DNA of 13,754 bases, from assembly GCA_003694355.1 (NCBI GenBank), contig RFKI01000078.1, forward strand, positions 1 through 13,754, given 5' to 3'. A model generated the notes under the pieces. That model was not told the origin of the DNA. It searched no databases and was given only the letters and a program-made list of their open reading frames with translations. Shown here in pieces: positions 1 through 6,944 of the stretch. This DNA comes from Bdellovibrio sp. (lineage in GTDB: Bacteria > Bdellovibrionota > Bdellovibrionia > Bdellovibrionales > UBA1609). A program made the position numbers and the translations under genes. The first letter of the stretch is position 1; every line of letters starts with the position of its first letter.

Positions 1-1022
1 GACTCTTCAAGTTTCTTCTGAGCCTTTTGATTTTTATAACAAATTCCATCAATAAATTCCTGATCCTTATTTTTGAATGAAAACTGAAAAGGTAAATTGT
101 CCAAACCCACCACCAACTGAGAATCCCTTGACAAACCAGAAAAAGGCAAATGACTTACAGAAAACACATCTATGTTGCTTAAATGCTCAAGGTCTCTCCA
201 GAAACGCATCACAGGAACGCCGCCCAAACGCAAGACCCCATCACATTGGAATTCTTTTAAAGCCTCCGCCCAGCTTTCAGCACTTCCCCTCCAAAGAAAG
301 TCTAATGACTTTTCTCTCAATCCCGAAAGAGCTTCCGCATAAACAGGACAGTCCAATTGTTTTAAAAAGCATAAAACTGACTCTTGAAACTCCTCCGGCA
401 ACTCCCCTACAATAACTGCCAAGCGTTTCTTTTTTTCCAGAAAAGATAAAAGATCCTGATTCCCTTCCTCACACGGCCATGATTTTTGAAACTCTAAAGG
501 TGAAGGCCTGTTTTTTTGATAAACGCTTTTGTCTAAAAGTGGTTCTTCAAAACAAGTGTTAATTTGGCTTGGGCCAAAAGGATGAATAAACCCTTCTTCC
601 TTTTTAAAAAAAGATTGAAACTCCTGAAAAACATCCCACTGTTGCCTTAAGTAAGGCTTCAAAAAAGATAATTGCTCAATGGCCTGAGGAGCCCCTGTTC
701 CTCGATAAGAGGGGGGGCGATCTGCTGTTAATAAAACAAGAGGATGACCGGAATAGTACGCTTCAATGGTGGCTGGCAATAACTCCGCCACAGCTGTTCC
801 TGAAGTGGTCACCACAGCCACAGGCTTTCCGGATGCTTTTATTTTTCCTAAAGCAAAAAAAGCCGCACTTCTTTCATCAAAAAACTGATAAACAGGAACA
901 GAAACATGCGAAAGCTCTTCTACAAAAGGGGCATTTCGAGCGCCAGCGCAAAGACAAAAGCTTTGCACGCCACTTTGAAAACATTTCTCAAGCACTTTGG
1001 ATGCTCTTTGCTGATTATTCAT
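1..1022 (-). CDS. menD: MenD, SEPHCHC synthase (N-terminal 340 residues, C-terminus off the window)
   Basis: MenD is a thiamine-diphosphate enzyme that joins isochorismate and 2-oxoglutarate to give SEPHCHC in cytoplasmic menaquinone synthesis. The frame stays open from ATG at 1022 to the left edge, so it is cut by the window and not broken. Visible hallmarks are FDERSAAFFALG near residues 48-59, whose Glu50 is the cofactor-activating glutamate of ThDP enzymes, VTTSGTAVAELLPA near 71-84, and LLTADRPPSYRGTGAPQAIEQ near 98-118. The middle domain follows, with a LRLGGVP motif near residue 280. The C-terminal diphosphate/Mg-binding domain is outside the window. The usual N-terminal PGSR signature reads CAGARN (residues 25-30), an Ala replacing the canonical Ser. 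The start lies inside the end of menF (ATGAATAA, 8-bp overlap), so translation is probably coupled. Identification is by recognised family motifs and is strong. Confidence 0.93.
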   Translation of the reverse strand, partial: MNNQQRASKVLEKCFQSGVQSFCLCAGARNAPFVEELSHVSVPVYQFFDERSAAFFALGKIKASGKPVAVVTTSGTAVAELLPATIEAYYSGHPLVLLTADRPPSYRGTGAPQAIEQLSFLKPYLRQQWDVFQEFQSFFKKEEGFIHPFGPSQINTCFEEPLLDKSVYQKNRPSPLEFQKSWPCEEGNQDLLSFLEKKKRLAVIVGELPEEFQESVLCFLKQLDCPVYAEALSGLREKSLDFLWRGSAESWAEALKEFQCDGVLRLGGVPVMRFWRDLEHLSNIDVFSVSHLPFSGLSRDSQLVVGLDNLPFQFSFKNKDQEFIDGICYKNQKAQKKLEE

Positions 1023-2115
1023 AAAAAAGACCCAAATTTTTTTTAACGGCTTCTCTTTTTAAAGCCAGCTCCTGCCACTCACTTTTAAGGTTGCTTTCTT
1101 TCACCACTCCACAACCCGCCTGGATATAAACATTTTCCCCATCCCACTCCACATTGCGGATAGCCACAAGACTTTTGCCACTCCCATCAGGGAAATACAC
1201 ACCAAAAGGAGCTCCAAAGTACCTTCGCTGTTTCAACTCTTCCAAGTTTTTTAACCACTTCCAATCATAAACCTCTGAAGACAAGCCCAAAGCGGGAGTG
1301 GGATGCAAGAGCCGAACCCCTTGTTCAAAAGACAACACCTTCAAAAGATGAATTTCAATATCTGTTCTTAAATGAACCAGTCCTCCTGACACGGGCTCCT
1401 CATAAGGGCCTTTTTTAGACACTCTCCCCCACTCACTTAAAACGTTAACAATTCGATCCACCACAATTTGATGTTCTTTAATGTCTTTAACACTCTCCAA
1501 GAGGCTAGGCGCCCCTAAAGCACGAGTGCCTGCTAAAGCCATGGTTGTTAATATGGGAGGCTTTAAGGAAAAAAGCACCTCTGGCGTAGCCCCTAGCACA
1601 CCTTCTTTTTTGTCCTGTTCCCAATACCCATAAACAAACTGTTGTGTTTTGTGGGCAGCCCTTAAAAGCGCTTTTATATTGAGTGGTTTCATCTGAAAAG
1701 CCGCTCGTTCCTTAATCACAGGAACGGCCTTTAATAGGTTTCCAGACTGAAGCTCTCTTTGAACCCTTAAAAATATCCTTTCAAATTCTTCTTGCAACGG
1801 AGGTTGCCATGACAACCTAGAAAGAAAGGCCATCTCCTGCCTAAAAGGAAACGACTCAAAAATCGCGACATTTTCAAACACCACCCAAGGTTTTGGTTCT
1901 TCTAAATAAAAATCAGGGACAAAAAAATGAATCTTTTCCTGGAGAGGGGAAGCTCGCCTCTCCCGATTCCCCCAACCCATCACCCAAAGGTGAGGACTCC
2001 ATTGAAAAATGGCCCCCTGTTGTAAAAAGCTCTCTTCTTCCTGTCTGGAGAAAGCTTTTCTCAAAAAGCCCCTGAAGAGCCCTTTAATATGATGCGGAGA
2101 GTCGATATCTTTCAT
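1015..2115 (-). CDS. menF: MenF, isochorismate synthase (chorismate-binding enzyme)
   Basis: This gene encodes a 366-residue chorismate-utilising enzyme that most likely isomerises chorismate to isochorismate for menaquinone. The C-terminal chorismate-binding domain (about 105-366) shows SGNLLKAVPV (124-133, with Lys129 at the position of the catalytic lysine), GATPEVLF (175-182), MALAGTRALG (192-201), KDIKEHQIVVDRI (210-222), HPTPALG (271-277), RRYFGAPFG (297-305) and QAGCGVVKES (332-341). The N-terminal part is short and poorly conserved, as is normal for MenF. The direct overlap with menD argues for MenF rather than an anthranilate, aminodeoxychorismate or salicylate synthase, which are its paralogues. 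The ATG at 2115 is preceded only by AAAGAAG, a weak ribosome-binding site. It is the first gene of a menF-menD unit divergent from the DAHP synthase. Confidence 0.93.
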   Translation of the reverse strand: MKDIDSPHHIKGLFRGFLRKAFSRQEEESFLQQGAIFQWSPHLWVMGWGNRERRASPLQEKIHFFVPDFYLEEPKPWVVFENVAIFESFPFRQEMAFLSRLSWQPPLQEEFERIFLRVQRELQSGNLLKAVPVIKERAAFQMKPLNIKALLRAAHKTQQFVYGYWEQDKKEGVLGATPEVLFSLKPPILTTMALAGTRALGAPSLLESVKDIKEHQIVVDRIVNVLSEWGRVSKKGPYEEPVSGGLVHLRTDIEIHLLKVLSFEQGVRLLHPTPALGLSSEVYDWKWLKNLEELKQRRYFGAPFGVYFPDGSGKSLVAIRNVEWDGENVYIQAGCGVVKESNLKSEWQELALKREAVKKNLGLFYE

Positions 2116-2210
2116 CTTCTTTATGGAATAACTATTCTTTTGTAATTAGTCAAAAATCGTAGAGAAATAAAAAAATTTACTGTATGAATGGAAAAGAAAA
2201 AGGGAGTAGT
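2116..2210. promoter_or_regulatory. Divergent intergenic region between menF and the DAHP synthase gene
   Basis: This is a short AT-rich stretch separating two divergent units, so both promoters should lie here or slightly inside the flanking genes. I see no convincing -35/-10 pair in either direction. TGTATGAAT at 2181-2189 resembles a degenerate extended -10 for the rightward unit and would make sense if that gene starts at the GTG at 2211. The call rests on gene orientation, not on a clear motif. Confidence 0.35.
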
Positions 2211-3005
2211 GTGAAAACAGTTCCTGTTAAAGTAGGGCCATGGACCATTGGTGGAGAAAAGTTCACCATTATTGCAGGGCCTTGCTCTATTGAGTCCTAT
2301 GAGCACTTTCTAGAAACCGCTCAAGCCGTTAAACAACGAGGAGCGGCTATGTTAAGAGGGGGCCTGTTTAAGCTGCGCACCCACCCTGATAGCTTTCAGG
2401 GGCTGGAAGCCGAAGGGCTTGATTTAGCCAAAAGAGTTCTTCAAGAAGTGCAGCTTCCTTTCTTTTCAGAAGTCACAGACCCTCGGCAAATTGGCGATCT
2501 TATGGATGTAGTGGATGTTTTTCAAGTGGGCTCCCGAAACATGTATAACTACTCGCTGTTAAAAGAGTTGGGCCAGGTTTCCAAGCCTGTTCTTCTTAAA
2601 AGAAGTTTTTCTGGAACCATTAAAGAATGGCTTCTAGCTGCCGAGTACATTGCCAAAGCTGGCAACTCTCAAATCATTCTTTGTGAACGTGGCATTCGCA
2701 CTTTTGAAACAGCCACCCGTAATACATTTGATATCAATGCCATTGCTTTTATTAAACAAAACTCTCCCTTTCCCATTTTGGCAGACCCCTCTCATGGAAC
2801 AGGAAAACGCTCTTTAGTGACACCTGTTGCATTAGCGGCCACAGCCGCAGGCGCCGACGGCCTTCTGCTGGAAGTTCACCCCCAACCTGATCAAGCTCTT
2901 TCTGACGGCTATCAAACCCTTAACTTTGATGAGTTTGAAAACCTGGTGGAAAAAACTAAAAAACTTCTACCTCTTTTAGGACGTCAGCTCCAGGAGCCTC
3001 TATGA
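2211..3005 (+). CDS. aroF: 3-deoxy-7-phosphoheptulonate (DAHP) synthase, type I-beta, without regulatory domain
   Basis: DAHP synthase condenses phosphoenolpyruvate and erythrose 4-phosphate, the first step of the shikimate pathway. Numbering here counts from the upstream ATG at 2184. The metal ligands of the family are all visible: Cys34 in AGPCSIE, His204 in ADPSHGTGKR, Glu230 in LLEVHP and Asp241 in SDGYQ. Other marks are RGGLFKLRTHPDSFQG (58-73), GSRNMYNYSLLKELG (116-130) and KEWLLAAEYI (147-156). The core alone is present; there is no ferredoxin-like or ACT extension for feedback control. Start choice: ATG 2184 has no ribosome-binding site, while GTG 2211 follows AGGGAG by four bases, so I use GTG (264 residues) with moderate certainty. 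It overlaps menG by ATGA. The related KDO-8-phosphate synthase is less likely given the DAHP-type RGG..RT..SFQG motif. Confidence 0.9.
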   Translation: MKTVPVKVGPWTIGGEKFTIIAGPCSIESYEHFLETAQAVKQRGAAMLRGGLFKLRTHPDSFQGLEAEGLDLAKRVLQEVQLPFFSEVTDPRQIGDLMDVVDVFQVGSRNMYNYSLLKELGQVSKPVLLKRSFSGTIKEWLLAAEYIAKAGNSQIILCERGIRTFETATRNTFDINAIAFIKQNSPFPILADPSHGTGKRSLVTPVALAATAAGADGLLLEVHPQPDQALSDGYQTLNFDEFENLVEKTKKLLPLLGRQLQEPL

Positions 3006-3709
3006 ACCTTGTTGGCCCTTCACCAGAGAAAATTAAAAACCTCTTTAGCTCCATTCACCAAACCTATGACCTTACAAATGATGTTATGACCTTTGGCCTC
3101 GTCAGACGATGGAGAAAAATGCTGGTAAACTGGAGTCAGGCGGCTCCTGGTTCTCATATTTTGGATTGTGCCACAGGAACAGGGGACCTGGCCTTTGAGT
3201 TTAAAAAGAAGGTAGGCCCCACAGGAAAAGTCACAGGAATTGACTTTTGCCCGGAAATGCTGGAGCCCGCTTATAAAAAAGCTCAAAAATTACAGATGGA
3301 TGTGCAATTCCTCACAGCGGACATGACCAACCTTCCATTTGAAGACAACACCTTTGATGTCACTAGTGTAGCCTACGGAATCCGAAACGTTGAGGATCCT
3401 ATTAAAGCCCTCCAGGAAATGAGCCGCGTAACAAAACCCAAAGGTTTCGTGATGATTCTGGAAACCGGTGAACCACAAGGACTCCTTCTAAAAAAAGGCG
3501 TGCAATTATACTTTAAAAAAGTAGTACCCCTCATTGGCGGAGTGATTTCTGGGAAAAAAGATGCCTACGAATATTTGAGTTCTTCATCCTGTGCCTTTCC
3601 CAGTGCTAAAGAGTTCCTTAATCTTTTAAAAAGCACAAAATCCTTTGCCGCCTGTGAGCATAAAAATCTCTTAGGGAGTTTTCTCTATAAAGCTGTGGTT
3701 GCCAAGTAA
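3002..3709 (+). CDS. menG: Demethylmenaquinone methyltransferase MenG/UbiE
   Basis: This is an S-adenosylmethionine-dependent C-methyltransferase of 235 residues. It would methylate demethylmenaquinone to menaquinone at the inner face of the membrane. The SAM-binding motif I is ILDCATGTGDLA (53-64). Family signatures include TYDLTNDVMTFGLVRRWRK (21-39), ADMTNLPFEDNTFDV (106-120), AYGIRNVEDP (124-133) and PLIGGVISGKKDAYEYL (176-192). UbiE can also serve ubiquinone synthesis; the neighbouring menF and menD and the absence of ubi genes here favour the menaquinone role. ATG 3002 overlaps the stop of the DAHP synthase gene (ATGA) and has a good AGGAG five bases upstream, so the two genes are co-transcribed. 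It converges on polA with only 12 bp between the stop codons, and I see no terminator hairpin there. Confidence 0.93.
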   Translation: MNLVGPSPEKIKNLFSSIHQTYDLTNDVMTFGLVRRWRKMLVNWSQAAPGSHILDCATGTGDLAFEFKKKVGPTGKVTGIDFCPEMLEPAYKKAQKLQMDVQFLTADMTNLPFEDNTFDVTSVAYGIRNVEDPIKALQEMSRVTKPKGFVMILETGEPQGLLLKKGVQLYFKKVVPLIGGVISGKKDAYEYLSSSSCAFPSAKEFLNLLKSTKSFAACEHKNLLGSFLYKAVVAK

Positions 3710-3721
3710 CTGTCCCCTGCT

Positions 3722-6268
3722 TCAGGCATGGGCATCTTCCCAGTTTTTCCCCCAAGCAATATTAACTTTTAATGGCACTTTAAAAGAAACAATATTTTCC
3801 ATAATAGATTTAATCTGTTTAGCTTCCTTTTCGACCTTGTCTTCAGGACATTCAAAAATCAGCTCATCATGAACTTGTAAGAGCAAAGGAGATGAAACCT
3901 CATCAAAAACGGCTATCATGGCTTTTTTCATAATATCACTGGCCGTACCCTGAATGGGCGCATTGATGGCTGCACGCTCTCCAAACTTAATTAAATTTTT
4001 ATTTTTAGATTGTAGCTCTTCAATATAACGTCTTCGACCATAAAGAGTTTCCACATAACCTTGCTTTTTGGCAACCTTTACAATGTCATCCATATAAGCC
4101 TTTACCTTAGGAAAACGATGAAAATAGTTTTCTATGATTTCAGAAGCTTCCTTTCTGGAAATACCCAGGCTTTCTGAAAGTCCATAGGCCCCTTGCCCAT
4201 AGGCAATCCCATAGTTAACAGCTTTTGCGGAAGTTCTCTGTTCTGAAGTCACATCTTCATAATCTACATCAAAAATCAAAGCAGCCGTTGCGGCATGAAT
4301 ATCTTTTTCTTCTTTAAAAGCCTGACAAAGCCCCTCATCCCCTGTAATTTCTGCTAACACGCGCAGTTCAATTTGACTGTAGTCCACAGAAAGAAGGAGA
4401 TGGCCTTTAGGAGCCACAAAAGCTCTACGCACTTCTCTGCCTCTTTCTGTCCGAATGGGAATATTTTGTAAATTCGGATTAAAACTGGAAAGACGTCCCG
4501 TGGACGTGAGTGCTTGTCGAAATTGAGTATGTAAACGACCTGTTTTCGGATTCACTAACTGAGGTAAAGCATCCACATAAGTGGATTTTAGTTTTGTTAA
4601 TTCACGAAACTCTAAAACATAACGACAAATGGGATAAAGAGGAGCTAGTTTTTGAAGCACGTCACTGCTTGTGGAATATCCTGTTTTTGTTTTTTTCCCT
4701 GGAGGCAACCCCATATGCACAAACAAAACCTCTGCCAATTGCTTGGTGCTGGCCACATTAAAACTCTGACCTGCTTCCTTAAAAATTTTCTTTTCAAGAG
4801 ATCGAATGTCTTTTGCTAACTTTTGACTTTGTTTTTTTAAAAGCTGTGTATCCAAACAAATTCCCTTGCGCTCCATGTGGTACAGAATAGGAACCAGAGG
4901 CAGCTCCATTTCTTCAAGAACCTTATCTCCATTCACTTTTTCAAGTTGATTTTCCAAAACAGAAGATAATTCTTCTTCAGCTTCCAAGATGTCCTTAGGG
5001 GATGTTAACTCTGGTAACTTCTTCCTCGTATATTGAAGATACACTTCCTCTAAAGATTTAATAGCTCCTGCTTTTAACACATAAGCTGATAGCATTTCAT
5101 CCACCAGAGGCGGCTCTGGTGTTTTAATCTCTAAAGCATGCCAAACTGATTTAATATCGAAACCTTTCCAATATAGAAATTTACTCTCTAAAACCTCTCC
5201 CAATTCCTGAGATGGATCTATATAAATGGCAAGGTCTTTGTACCCCAAGCAAAGCCCCCTCTCATTAAGGGCAAACCATACTTCCTCATAGTAAGAAATG
5301 TTTTTTTCAATTTCCTCTAGGCTCCAAGAAACCTCTTTTAAATCAGAAAAAAAAGAGTCAGAAGAACTTTGAGATGAAGGCTTTTGACTCTTCTTTGGAG
5401 AATGTGAAGTTGAAGACTTTTTATCAATTAACTTATTTAAAAAACTCTCAAATTCAAGTTCTTCTAGAAGACTTCGCAACTTCTCTTCATCCACCTTTCT
5501 GATTTTCAAGTCTTCTATTTTGATTCCCAAGTCCACATCAGTAACAATGGTCACCAGTTTTTTAGCCAAGTAAGCGTTATCCTTGCTCTCTATTAATTTT
5601 CGCCGAATGCTTTCTGACTTGATCTTATCCAGGTTTTTATAAATACCATCCAGAGTTTTAAATTCTGCCAAAAGCTTTTGAGCCCCTTTCGGCCCAATCC
5701 CCTTAACCCCTGGAATATTATCGCTACTGTCCCCAACAATTGCTAAGTAATCCACCATCTGTTCGGGATAAACACCCCACTTTTCAACAACCCCTTGTAC
5801 ATCATATTTGATATTTCTCATAGTGTCATAGAGATAAACATGAGGTTCAATCAGTTGCGCAAAATCTTTATCTCCACTGACAATCACCACTTCAAGCCCT
5901 GCTCTTCGCCCTTTTTTCACTAAAGTGCCTATGAGGTCATCCGCTTCATAGCCAGGTTTTTCCAAAACGGGGATCCCCAAGCTTTCCGTAAGCTGTCTCA
6001 TATAAGGCATTTGAGGAACCAGATCATCGGGCATTTCTTCGCGATTGGCTTTATAGTCTTCATAGATTTCCGCTCTAAATGAGGGCTCTTTTAAATCAAA
6101 GCAATAAGCAATATAATCTGGCTTGATTTTTTTTAAAAGCTTGAGGGTCATGGTCAAAAAACCATAAAGCGCATTTGTGGGAAGCCCTTTTGAAGTATTT
6201 AAATGAGGGATGGCATAATAAGCCCTGAAAAACATATTGCTGACATCAACAAGATAAAGACTTTTCAA
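3722..6268 (-). CDS. polA: DNA polymerase I (5' nuclease and polymerase; proofreading domain degenerate)
   Basis: PolA fills gaps and removes RNA primers in replication and repair. Residues are numbered from the longer TTG at 6280. The 5' nuclease domain spans about 5-285 (DVSNMFFRAYYAIP, GYEADDLIGTL, SGDKDFAQL, GDSSDNIPGVKGIGPKGA). A Ser/Lys-rich linker covers 287-310. The 3'-5' exonuclease-like domain (about 315-450) lacks the canonical acids: FALNERG replaces FDTET, and KGFDIKSV replaces the N-x-K-Y-D motif. The polymerase domain (about 455-852) has motif A SVDYSQIELR, motif B RTSAKAVNYGIAYGQGAYGL and motif C LQVHDEL. Tyr690 lies where E. coli has Phe762. Start: TTG 6268 has GAGG six bases upstream, whereas TTG 6280 begins on that ribosome-binding site, so I choose 6268 (848 residues). 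An 8-bp hairpin covers this site. Confidence 0.95.
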   Translation of the reverse strand: MKSLYLVDVSNMFFRAYYAIPHLNTSKGLPTNALYGFLTMTLKLLKKIKPDYIAYCFDLKEPSFRAEIYEDYKANREEMPDDLVPQMPYMRQLTESLGIPVLEKPGYEADDLIGTLVKKGRRAGLEVVIVSGDKDFAQLIEPHVYLYDTMRNIKYDVQGVVEKWGVYPEQMVDYLAIVGDSSDNIPGVKGIGPKGAQKLLAEFKTLDGIYKNLDKIKSESIRRKLIESKDNAYLAKKLVTIVTDVDLGIKIEDLKIRKVDEEKLRSLLEELEFESFLNKLIDKKSSTSHSPKKSQKPSSQSSSDSFFSDLKEVSWSLEEIEKNISYYEEVWFALNERGLCLGYKDLAIYIDPSQELGEVLESKFLYWKGFDIKSVWHALEIKTPEPPLVDEMLSAYVLKAGAIKSLEEVYLQYTRKKLPELTSPKDILEAEEELSSVLENQLEKVNGDKVLEEMELPLVPILYHMERKGICLDTQLLKKQSQKLAKDIRSLEKKIFKEAGQSFNVASTKQLAEVLFVHMGLPPGKKTKTGYSTSSDVLQKLAPLYPICRYVLEFRELTKLKSTYVDALPQLVNPKTGRLHTQFRQALTSTGRLSSFNPNLQNIPIRTERGREVRRAFVAPKGHLLLSVDYSQIELRVLAEITGDEGLCQAFKEEKDIHAATAALIFDVDYEDVTSEQRTSAKAVNYGIAYGQGAYGLSESLGISRKEASEIIENYFHRFPKVKAYMDDIVKVAKKQGYVETLYGRRRYIEELQSKNKNLIKFGERAAINAPIQGTASDIMKKAMIAVFDEVSSPLLLQVHDELIFECPEDKVEKEAKQIKSIMENIVSFKVPLKVNIAWGKNWEDAHA

Positions 6269-6273
6269 TGACC

Positions 6274-6293
6274 ACCTCAAAAAGCTTTGAGGT
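6274..6293 (-). promoter_or_regulatory. Hairpin sequestering the polA ribosome-binding site
   Basis: Read on the polA strand this is ACCTCAAA, loop GCTT, TTTGAGGT: a perfect 8-bp stem with a 4-base loop. The 3' arm contains the GAGG that I take as the Shine-Dalgarno sequence of polA, six bases before its TTG start. There is no following U-run, so it is not a normal intrinsic terminator. The stem is certain from the sequence; translational control is an inference. Confidence 0.55.
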
Positions 6294-6333
6294 TTTAGCT
6301 ATATTGGATTTTTTTAAAAAAGGCCAGATGATT

Positions 6334-6549
6334 TTAGGCGGCTCTTTCAATAAACTTTATGTTCGTCGCCTCCAGACCACGAGAGGTGTCTAAAATATCA
6401 TAGTAAACTTTGCTTCCGGCTTTAATATTTTTTGTAAACTCTTCTTTACTAATGGCGGTATAGTGAAAATAAATCTGTTTACCATCATGCTGCTCAATAA
6501 ACCCATAGCCTTCCAATTCGTTATACCAAATCACTTTTCCACTATTCAT
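6334..6549 (-). CDS. Small cold-shock-domain (CspA-like) nucleic-acid-binding protein
   Basis: This is a 71-residue single-domain protein with the cold-shock OB fold. It begins SGKVIWYNELEGYGFI, which contains RNP1 as GYGFI (14-18), followed by RNP2 as IYFHY (26-30). Such proteins bind single-stranded RNA or DNA and melt RNA structure; whether this one is cold-induced cannot be told. ATG 6549 is chosen over a longer GTG-initiated frame from 6612 because AGGAGGGG (6553-6560) sits just upstream and the family fold begins here. The start overlaps the stop of the FtsB-like gene (ATGAATAG, 8 bp), the same overlap design as menF/menD, so the two are probably translationally coupled. RNP2 has an aromatic-rich form and the pre-RNP1 residues are acidic, so it is a divergent member. 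Confidence 0.85.
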   Translation of the reverse strand: MNSGKVIWYNELEGYGFIEQHDGKQIYFHYTAISKEEFTKNIKAGSKVYYDILDTSRGLEATNIKFIERAA

Positions 6550-6883
6550 GATCCCCTCCTTGATTTTCTTCTTCATTTGGGAACACAAAAACAAGGTCAC
6601 CCTTTCGAACAAGGTCGTACCTTTCTCGAGCTTCCATCTCGATAAAATGAAGACCCGATGCGTTTTTTACTTTATTTTCTAAAACGTGAGTTTGATGACG
6701 AACGGTTTTTATTGTCTGCTGAAGCTTCTGAGCACTTTGATGAAGTCGCCAAAGCTGAAAAAGATGTCCTTGGATAATTAAGCTGAAGAAAAGAACAGCA
6801 AGGCAGATAAAAAGAACTTTTAGTGGCTGATGAAGCAGCTTATTCAGGAAAACAAAAAAAGGCTTAAACAGTTGGCCTATCAC
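6542..6883 (-). CDS. ftsB: FtsB/DivIC-type septum formation initiator protein
   Basis: This is a 113-residue bitopic membrane protein of the septum formation initiator family, a partner of FtsL and FtsQ in the division complex. A hydrophobic segment spans about 21-40 (PLKVLFICLAVLFFSLIIQG). A coiled coil then follows (about 44-77, LHQSAQKLQQTIKTVRHQ), and after it the family's C-terminal signature IEMEARERYDLVRKGDLVFVFP (about 81-102). Position right after eno is the classical eno-ftsB arrangement of proteobacteria and supports the call. The start is GTG 6883; an in-frame stop lies just upstream and I see no strong ribosome-binding site. The N-terminal cytoplasmic part is about 20 residues, longer than in E. 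coli FtsB. DivIC naming is equally possible. Confidence 0.8.
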   Translation of the reverse strand: MIGQLFKPFFVFLNKLLHQPLKVLFICLAVLFFSLIIQGHLFQLWRLHQSAQKLQQTIKTVRHQTHVLENKVKNASGLHFIEMEARERYDLVRKGDLVFVFPNEEENQGGDHE

Positions 6884-6944
6884 ATTTTCATTTTAATAAA
6901 GGAAATGGCTTCCGACCACCCTTTCTCTATTTCTCAACAAAAGG

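Noticed and set aside
77..415. Plus-strand reading frame of 112 codons
   Set aside because: It lies opposite the menD coding region, has low-complexity Pro/Lys/His composition, no ribosome-binding site and no family resemblance.
833..1024. Plus-strand reading frame of 63 codons
   Set aside because: It is antisense to the conserved N-terminus of menD and is rich in Lys/Gln/Phe, as expected for a shadow frame.
6550..6612. N-terminal extension of the cold-shock protein (start at 6612)
   Set aside because: The extension is the FtsB-like gene read in another frame. The strong AGGAGGGG and the start of the conserved fold place the true start at 6549.
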